Shown: in pieces, positions 57,372 through 64,000 of the stretch
Layout of the letters: each line of letters begins with the position of its first letter
How positions within the stretch are numbered: position 1 is the stretch's first letter
Source of the DNA: Takakia lepidozioides
Lineage: Eukaryota; Streptophyta; Takakiopsida; Takakiales; Takakiaceae
DNA: 64,000 bases
Reading direction: 5' to 3'
Assembly (NCBI GenBank): GCA_030704615.1
Contig: CM060733.1
Coordinates: 12,152,001-12,216,000, forward strand
The notes under the pieces: generated by a model
Told to the model about the DNA's origin: nothing
What the model saw: the letters and a program-made list of their open reading frames with translations, nothing else
The model's database searches: none
Position numbers and translations under genes: made by a program

Positions 57372-60300
57372 TCAAATGAGGACAAAGGTAGCCACAGTGG
57401 GATCCCCATCTGCTGTTAATTGCTGGTCATACTGGGGTTCCTCCCAGCTTGTGCAATTCAAGGCAGGTGAACTAAATACATAGCCGGCCCCTGGATCTCT
57501 GTCCCGAGGACCCTTCCATGGGCCATGGAGCTTCACATACCCATCCACAAGGCCGGAAGCAACTGTGGTGTTGTAGGCAGCAGTCAAAGGTGCCATGTTA
57601 AAATCACCCGCCAATACCAGCGGCATGTCCACGTCTATTTTGTGCACCATGTCCATAGCTTGGAGCAGGATGTCAGAGCTTGTCACTCCAAAATGTGTGT
57701 TCACCAAATGCACTTTGGCACGCCCCCACTGCAGCACAGCCTGCTGAAAGCAAGCATTCTCCCCATGAGGAGATGGCAGCACCCCTGCATTGCCATGTGC
57801 TAGAAACTCTGTAGACAGCATGGCACAACCCCATGTGTCCCCCTTGGTGGCTGGTGAATACCAGCTGTACAGCTTAAGCCTCGTTGCCCAACAGTCAATC
57901 TGCTCCATCACCGTGGAAATTGACGATGTCAGAGCATTGGGATCACATGGGTGTCTGGTCATTACATTTCTTGTAACATAGTAAAAGGTGTACATAATCA
58001 CACCTAGGACTTGATGCCTGTCAAAAAACGTGGGGGAGTGCATTCGTTTATGACCTGTGCAGTTGGTCACTTCTATGAGATTTAGCTCTGGACTAGACTG
58101 CAACAACGCAAATCAACGGCATCTAAGTGAAGAGGAATATACCAGGTCCAGATTTCCATGCACGATGTGCATTGTGTCCGTCTCTTGCAGCCTGCCAGAC
58201 ATCCGAACCATTTGCATTGCACGTTATTACACCTGCCTCAAGCTCAATCTACATGGTCAAACCCTTTGTTTCACAGCAGAGGGTCCTATGTGCCCTAGAG
58301 ACCAACGCCACCTCAAAAGACTCTGCGAAAAACTGGAAAAACTTAGGGAGAAGGGACAGAATTTTCTGAGACCCAAAGATGCAGGAAACAGGAACTAGGC
58401 TAGCTGATAGCTTTACAAAAAGAATTGGAGCCTGACATAATGACATGTGGTTGTTCCGCATCAAGCATGGCAAGAATAGTATCGTAGTTAACACTGCCAG
58501 CCCTGCTGAAGCCTTGCTGTATGTTGAAGTTCAGCACCCTCAGAGATGCACTGGTGCTGTTGTTCCATGCAGGACCAGGCTGGAGGCGCATGATCATGCC
58601 AACAGCCAAAAAGATGCCAACCACTGCCATCAACACACCCAGTGTCTGTCCCCATCCACCCGAACCGTAAACCTCAATGAAAACACAGGTATTTCAAGTC
58701 TTGTTTAGGTCACAACCTCAGCCAATACTTCTTCAAAATAACCCTGAGGAAAGGTACGTCTATATGATGCATATATGAATGCCTCACACAGCTTTCACCT
58801 CTCATTATTTGCTCCAAAATCTGCATATTAGAAAGGTCCCAAGCCATTCCTTCTCTGGTAAGTGAAGGGACACACATTAACATGGAAAGAAAATGAGAGG
58901 AAAGTACCCGCCGTCCAGGGATACCACTACCCCATGTCAGTCTTGCAATCCCCAGTCTTGCACCAGATGCCCAACGCTCAATGCTGTGGAGTTCAGGACC
59001 TCTACATACTCCAAGTCCAATGCCCCCTACTGCACAGCCCAGCAATACACCTCTTGTTCCACGCACAAGATTACCACCAGGCATGAACTCATATGCAACC
59101 AACGCTGTGCTCCAGACCACCAAAAGGACATACACCAGTGCACTCAATCCTAATCCAACTCCAGGATACACTCCTACCATGTTTCGTGCCATCATGACCC
59201 ACATTGATGGCAGCATCAAAACTAGCAATGTGGCCCCTAACACAGCCCATGGCATTCGCCACATCATCAACAGGGCTCCCACCATAGCAATCAACCACAC
59301 CAGTACTCCGTGCATCCGCTTCAGCCACAGGCAGCGTGCTGCCTCTGCAGCAACCACCATGCCCAGCCCCAGCGCAACCATTGCAAGGGGTGCAGCCCAT
59401 ATCACTGAGACACCCAGCCAACGGGCCACTGTTGTAGGGGCTGTGGCAAGCCAGTGCGTCAGGAACCAGAGGCATCCAGACCCCACACTCATCTGCAATG
59501 TGCGCATGCACACGCGGGTGTTATAACGCCAGCCGCGCTGGCGGTAGACTTCCAGGTCACTTTCCGAGCCATCTGCACCAGGCTGGACCCATGGAACCTC
59601 TTCACCCTCACCCCACTGCCTGCCACTTCCCAGCTCTAGCGAGGCATCTCCCCCCTGCGGAGGTGTGCCCACAGGTTGCTGGTGTCCACCAAACCCACCT
59701 GCACCATTTATCAGATCCCGCAATCCCCCTCTGTCTGTGTTCATTTCCATCAAGTTTGGTTGCTTCTCTAGTTGGTCCTGTTTAATGGGTACCGTGACTT
59801 CCTTCAACGCACTCCCATTGCCTTCCAAACCATGAAGGCCATTCTGAATCCCCACATAGCCCCGGGTCTCATAAGCAGAGCAGCCTTGTCGCATCCTCAC
59901 AGAAAGCGGTGTCATGCCAGAACCATCATCACAGTCATCCTCAGAGCCAGAGGGCGTCTGCTCAGGGTGCCAGTCATCCAAAGGTGCCAGATCCTCTGTG
60001 AGAAGTAGCAGTGCAATCACTACACCAGGGATCAAGCCCACCAGCAGAAACCCCCACCACCTTGCCACAAGGGGGTTTGGGCCAGCATGAGCCCATCGCA
60101 GAACCTGGAATAATATTCTATAAATTGTGAGGACATCCAGAGAGAGAAAAGTAGGGAGGAGAGAGGGAGCAACATCACACTTGTCTCTGCTTAGGCAACA
60201 TATCAAAAGGCGGCATGAAAATGAGAAGCTTCAGATCACATAGTGGTTGTAGGGAATAACCATACTGACAGCAGACTCCATAAAATGTACTCTGCTGTGT

Positions 60301-61353
60301 GGGGTTGAATATCATACCCAGCACAAACATATCTAGCTAAACTGCGCACAACAGACATCTCATCAAATCCAGCGAACATATGGAAATCGACTCAATCTAC
60401 ATCATGAAGTCCCTGAAGACATACAAAATGTCAAAAAGGCATTTTTGCCACCAATTCCCACCCAATCCGAAAACTCAAAACAATCTCGTGTAGCTAAGAC
60501 ACCATCTCCACCACTGGTCCTCTCGAGTTCATGTCTGGGCATAGTCATACCAAAGACTTGACTCGCACGTTCCTCCGAATTTCCTACTGCCTATGCTCTC
60601 CACCCGCACCTAAAGTTCCTCAAAGACCTCACCTGCAAAAGCAGAACGCCTCCCACAACGCCAAATGCAGCCCTCCTCCTTCGTGCAGCGGTGGCAGCCC
60701 ACAGGCCATCATTGACATAGATCCCAAGGATGCCCGTGGCTGTTGCAGAAAATGCTAGACGAGTGAGAGCGGAAGACAGGAACTGGCCCCAGATGCCAAC
60801 CAGGCCACACAGCAGCAACAGCGCCCGCGACCACGCGTGCCCCTGCAAGTAGGACCGCAGGAAGGGGTGTGCCAGCACTAGTGCGGACGTAAACAGATAC
60901 ACCATAAACCCCGCCTCTGTTGCTATCCCTGCTTTTTCTAACTGGAACCAATACACATTGCGTACGAACTCCACCAGGGCTGTCCAGTATATCAGAGCCA
61001 CATAGGCCTCTCCCCATAGCTGCGCTGACGGCTGTAATGCTGCTACCCATTTCCATTTCCTCCATGTTCTTGTCTGCCACTTGACCCTGCATTAGGCTAC
61101 ACATGCCTTTGTTTAAGCAAGCATATCTTGCTCTCAGAGAATCACATCGACACACAAGACAATGTGCATACATAGAAACAGAAATGCGCATAAAGAGGCA
61201 CCTTGACAGAATGGGAGAGCGGGCGGGTTGCAACAAGGAAGCTGCGCGAGTCCAGGCATCATTTCCTTGCGAGCAGCAATCTGGAGTCCCATGGTGCCCA
61301 TCTCCGTCTTCGTGCAATTCCGAACCCTGCCAACCTGTATGAAGCGCAGTCAT
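57372..61353 (-). CDS. CWH43: CWH43 / PGAP2-interacting protein homologue
   Basis: This family remodels GPI anchors to ceramide form in yeast and binds PGAP2 in animals. Six exons join in phase: 61353-61202, 61086-60633, 60104-58908, 58672-58437, 58191-58143 and 58097-57372, giving about 937 residues, close to yeast Cwh43 length. The N-terminal half is multi-pass (YVALIYWTALVEFVRNVYWF, VLLGATLLVLMLP-type helices, about 12-16 hydrophobic segments), with a long acidic and Gly-rich loop encoded at about 59.5-60.0 kb. The C-terminal half is an endonuclease/exonuclease/phosphatase fold: LRVLNFNIQQGFSRAGSVNY, LQETD (58143-58191), WSPATKGDTWGCAMLS-type strand, LVNTHFGV and GDFN (57597-57608). The 49-bp exon carrying LQETD is short, but it brings in the catalytic Glu and keeps phase. 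The gene looks intact. Confidence 0.9.
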
Positions 61354-61819
61354 CACTTCCCTGTTCCCAGATCACAAGCTCATCACTTTACGGATCAGAC
61401 AGATCGGTCCCGCGCCTGGATCATCAGCTGAGCAGCGTGGGTTGAAGCTCTGCCCGATCACTGCATTCACTGTGTGAATTCTTCGTCCTACCCGCTTCTC
61501 ACTTATGACTTGTCGCACGGACAAGCAGCAGGCTACGGGGTATATTATATACTGGTATATACTGTACCAGTATATACCAGTATGAACTAGACTACCGTAC
61601 TTACCTAGCTTATTAGGCAATAATTAATTTAAAATCAAATGCCTGATTAAATTTAGAACATTTTTGGAAAATGTGCCTAAAACTTGGAAAAAATTACGCA
61701 GAAGGGCCTAATTGCTCGAAAATTGTGAAAAAAAACCAAAATGTCCAATTATGTAGATAAAATGTCTAAATTGTATTGTTTAAAGTCCAAAAAATGGCAA
61801 AAATTGCATACAATTTAAA
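61354..61819. other. Region upstream of CWH43 with a TATATACCAG palindrome
   Basis: At 61544-61585 an ATAC-rich palindrome repeats CTGGTATATAC and its complement. The rest up to 61819 is AT-rich non-coding DNA with repeated AAAATGTCTAAA-like words. Confidence 0.55.
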
Positions 61820-62634
61820 AGCTGCAGTAGTTCTTAATCTTGACGATCCGGATGTGTGGGCACGTGCATGTGGTCAGCGCGCGGAGTTGTTCAAGAAAAT
61901 CATGTCCATGGCTTTCGAGAACATTGCCATTGCACAACATCGTGATACGTTGAGGTATGCTACCATACGTGGTGGGGGCTATCGTCCTGTAGTTTGGAAA
62001 TTTTACCCTGGTGACTATGTTTATCTACAGCAGACTGCTCCAACGACCCTAGATGTGACTGCATGACGTGTTATTTTGAGGGTTCGAAAGGTATTGCCCT
62101 CAAACGTCCTGATCTTGGAGGGTCGGATGGCATGACTTGGAAGGACCATGTGCGTAATTGTGCGCCATGTCACCTTCCGAATGTCGATGGCAGGATTGAC
62201 CCAAACCTGACAGTGGTACTTGCAAGTTTGAGGTGCATGTTGTGTGGGTCTGCTAGAGGGGCAGCCATCATGATGGTGTGTGATCGATGCTCTAGAGATT
62301 GACATATGGGATGCTTGACTCTACCTCTTCAGATGGTTCCTGATGGGGATTGGTTATGTCCGCATTGCATTGGATAGTGGGAGTGGATACAACCATGGAA
62401 GGCTAACAAAAAATGCAAGGTCAAGCTACTAGGAGACCAATACACGAGATCTTCGCTCAAGTTCACAGATTGCAAGACGGCGACTAACGATGGGGCTACT
62501 CTTGTACCCGGCCTCTTGGTCTATAGAGTTTGAGTACAATAGGGACCGTGATAGAGGACTTAGTACGGCTGTGGCTATTACATCTTGTAGCTATCTAGAG
62601 TTAGAGGGACCTAACCATCAGCTAGGGGGGCGAT
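61820..62634 (+). pseudogene. 3' fragment of a second methyltransferase/PHD gypsy copy
   Basis: It aligns with 13100-13909 of the first copy: integrase C-terminus (DPDVWARACGQRAELFKK, GDYVYLQQTAPTTLDVTA), the PHD finger (CMLCGSARGAAIMMVCDRC...CPHC) and the 3' untranslated region with its polypurine tract. It starts abruptly at about 61820, so it is 5' truncated. It carries a TGA where the first copy has Gly (near 62064), a small frame change after it, and TGA at 62300 replacing the PHD Trp. All Zn ligands remain readable. Confidence 0.9.
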
Positions 62635-63058
62635 TGTGGCAGACTACTATGTGTGGTGTGGTTTGGACAGCGATGTAGTTGTGTAGCGATACGTATGTGC
62701 ACGACAGCTGTCAAGTTAAATAAACACAGTGTGAAACTAACTAGAATAAATCTAGTTATTTGTATTTAACATTTAGAATTAGTTCAAGTGTTAAGTCAGG
62801 TGTCAAGTTTAGCTTGACACTTAAATCATCTTATCTTCACGAGCTCGTCAGTCGTGCGGCTCATCTCTCTCGAGTTGAGCCTGCACGACTGAGCTCCATC
62901 GTTGCTTAACATCTGAGTGTACTTATGGAGGGAGAGTAGGATGTTGTGAGGTGGAGTCCCCATAGCTTGGGGTGCCCCTGGCTCGACACTTATTTTAAAG
63001 AGTGATTGTGTTGTATTTCGTGTTTTTGTGTCAACAAACAGCGTGAGTTTAGTTTTCA
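62635..63058 (+). repeat. 424-bp LTR of the methyltransferase/PHD gypsy family
   Basis: It begins TGTGG directly after the polypurine tract and ends ...TTTTCA, the TG...CA form of LTRs. Inside are an inverted repeat around GTGTCAAGTTTAGCTTGACAC, then GAGTTGAGCCTGCACGACTGAG and GTGGAGTCCCCATAGCTTGG, which match the degraded 5' LTR at about 3480-3780. Confidence 0.82.
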
Positions 63059-63064
63059 TATTAT

Positions 63065-63150
63065 TGTGGTAGACTACTTTATTGTGCATATATGTGTGGT
63101 GTGGTTTGGACAGCGATATAGTTGTGTAGCGATACGTATGCGCACGATAC
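63065..63150 (+). repeat. Second LTR start of the same family
   Basis: TGTGGTAGACTACTTTATTGTG and then TGTGGTGTGGTTTGGACAGCGATATAGTTGTGTAGCGATACGTATG repeat the first ~75 bp of the LTR at 62635, with a small insertion. It stops where the next gypsy fragment begins, so a truncated LTR lies six bases beyond a complete one. Confidence 0.8.
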
Positions 63151-64000
63151 GGGACTTGAGGATGGGGGTTAAATCACAGTTCCACTTGTACAATGGACTG
63201 CTCCGGTACAAGCAAAAGCGCCTCTACGTGCCGAAGGGATGGATCAGAGAGATTCTCTTGAGAGAATGTCACGATGGCCCGCTTTCGGGCCACAGTGGAG
63301 CCAAACGCACCGCAACACTCTTGAAGAAAAAATATTTCTGGCCCAAACTGAGGGAGGAGGCCGAGAAGTATGTCAAGACATACACCACATACCAACAAAA
63401 CCGGAGCGAGTACAAAAAACAAGCGGGGCTGTTACAACCCTTGCCGATTCCAGATGGGTCTTGATGTGTCTCGGGAAAGTGTCTCGATGGATTTCATAAC
63501 TGCTATGCCGCTGTCAAAAGGATTCGATGCAATCATGGAGGTGGTGGATAGGTTCAGTAAAATGGGTCATTTCATTCCCACCAAAGAGACGGCAACGGCG
63601 CAGGAGACGAGGCGACTTTACTTCGCCCACGTCTTCAAGCATCATGGACTCCCGAAGGATATTGTCTCGGACCACAATCCAAAGTTTACAAGTAAATTTT
63701 GGAAGGCACTTTGGAAGAAAATGGGGACGAGGCTGAAGATGAGCACCGCCTTCCGACCTACGACGGACGGCCAAACCGAAAAAGTCAATTTTTTTGGTGA
63801 AGCAGATCTTGCGGAATTATGTGTCGGTAGACCAATCAGACTGGGTGGAGCACTTAGATGCGGCAGAGTTCTGTTATAATAACACAAAATACTCCGCAGC
63901 AAGAGTTTCCCCTTTTGTATTGGTCTATGGAAAAGCACCTCTGGTGCCGACAAGTTGGGCCGCCCAGGACATTGCGGAACCGGCAGCAGCGGCGGTGCCG
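63150..64000 (+). pseudogene. Integrase region of a different gypsy lineage, cut by window end
   Basis: The zinc region has RECHDGPLSGHSGAKRTATL, but both cysteines of the CxxC pair read Tyr (KTYTTYQQNR). The core has SVSMDFITAMPLSKGFDAIM, VDRFSKMGHFIPT, IVSDHNPKFTS and TDGQTEKVN. After a frameshift near 63790 it continues with WVEHLDAAEFCYNNTKYS and PFVLVYGKAP to the window edge. A frame change also occurs near 63460. The residue pattern is the common plant/fungal gypsy type, unlike the methyltransferase/PHD family, so it is a separate element. Confidence 0.88.

Noticed and set aside
58981-59526. 181-codon plus-strand open frame opposite CWH43
   Set aside because: It is the antisense of the long transmembrane exon (58908-60104) and has no recognisable family.

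Overview
This is eukaryotic nuclear DNA. It has spliced genes with GT-AG introns of about 150-1400 bp, retrotransposons, DNA transposons and tRNA-derived SINEs. The gene set points to a streptophyte (green plant lineage). It includes a DYW-type pentatricopeptide-repeat (PPR) gene family, a plant-type small chloroplast-envelope-like membrane protein, plant-type POLD2 and an IGR-motif mitochondrial protein. An IQUB gene, a ciliary component, suggests a lineage that keeps motile sperm: a charophyte, bryophyte, lycophyte or fern rather than a flowering plant. I cannot name the species.

Positions 1-19.8 kb are one DYW-PPR pseudogene on the plus strand, broken by two nested insertions. An 847-bp element (2267-3113) has CACTA termini and a 3-bp target duplication ATC. 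A 16.2-kb block (3235-19455) has CACTA-like termini and a 3-bp duplication GAG. If both are removed, the PPR reading frame passes straight from the E/E+ region into the DYW domain. Inside the 16.2-kb block lie (a) a decayed Ty3/gypsy retrotransposon whose polyprotein reads gag - zinc knuckles - protease - C5-cytosine DNA methyltransferase - reverse transcriptase - RNase H - integrase - PHD finger, and (b) rearranged fragments of the same PPR family on the opposite strand to the broken host gene.

Positions 20-61.4 kb are a gene-bearing segment. In order it holds a SINE, a MITE, YIF1 (+, 5 exons), IQUB (-, 7 exons), an unrecognised conserved plant-type small protein (-, 6 exons), a GC-rich field of foldback repeats with intergenic DNA, POLD2 (-, at least 13 exons, LINE debris in two introns), an IGR-motif mitochondrial protein (-, partial), a chloroplast-envelope-like membrane protein (+, at least 6 exons) and a CWH43/PGAP2IP homologue (-, 6 exons). 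Exon models were built by hand from splice sites, phase and family resemblance, and phases agree across the joins listed.

Positions 61.8-64 kb are again transposons: the 3' end of a second copy of the methyltransferase/PHD gypsy family with a 424-bp LTR, a second LTR start 430 bp further on, and the integrase region of a different gypsy lineage running off the window.

The most interesting object is the retrotransposon that carries both a DNA-methylation writer and a PHD chromatin-reader-type domain. Its reading frame is interrupted mainly by stops explained by C-to-T or G-to-A transitions. Retrotransposon-borne methyltransferases have been reported from charophytes and dinoflagellates, so the methyltransferase class is not new in itself. 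The PHD finger, the nesting in a CACTA element and the inverted host-gene fragments are the parts I cannot place in published work.
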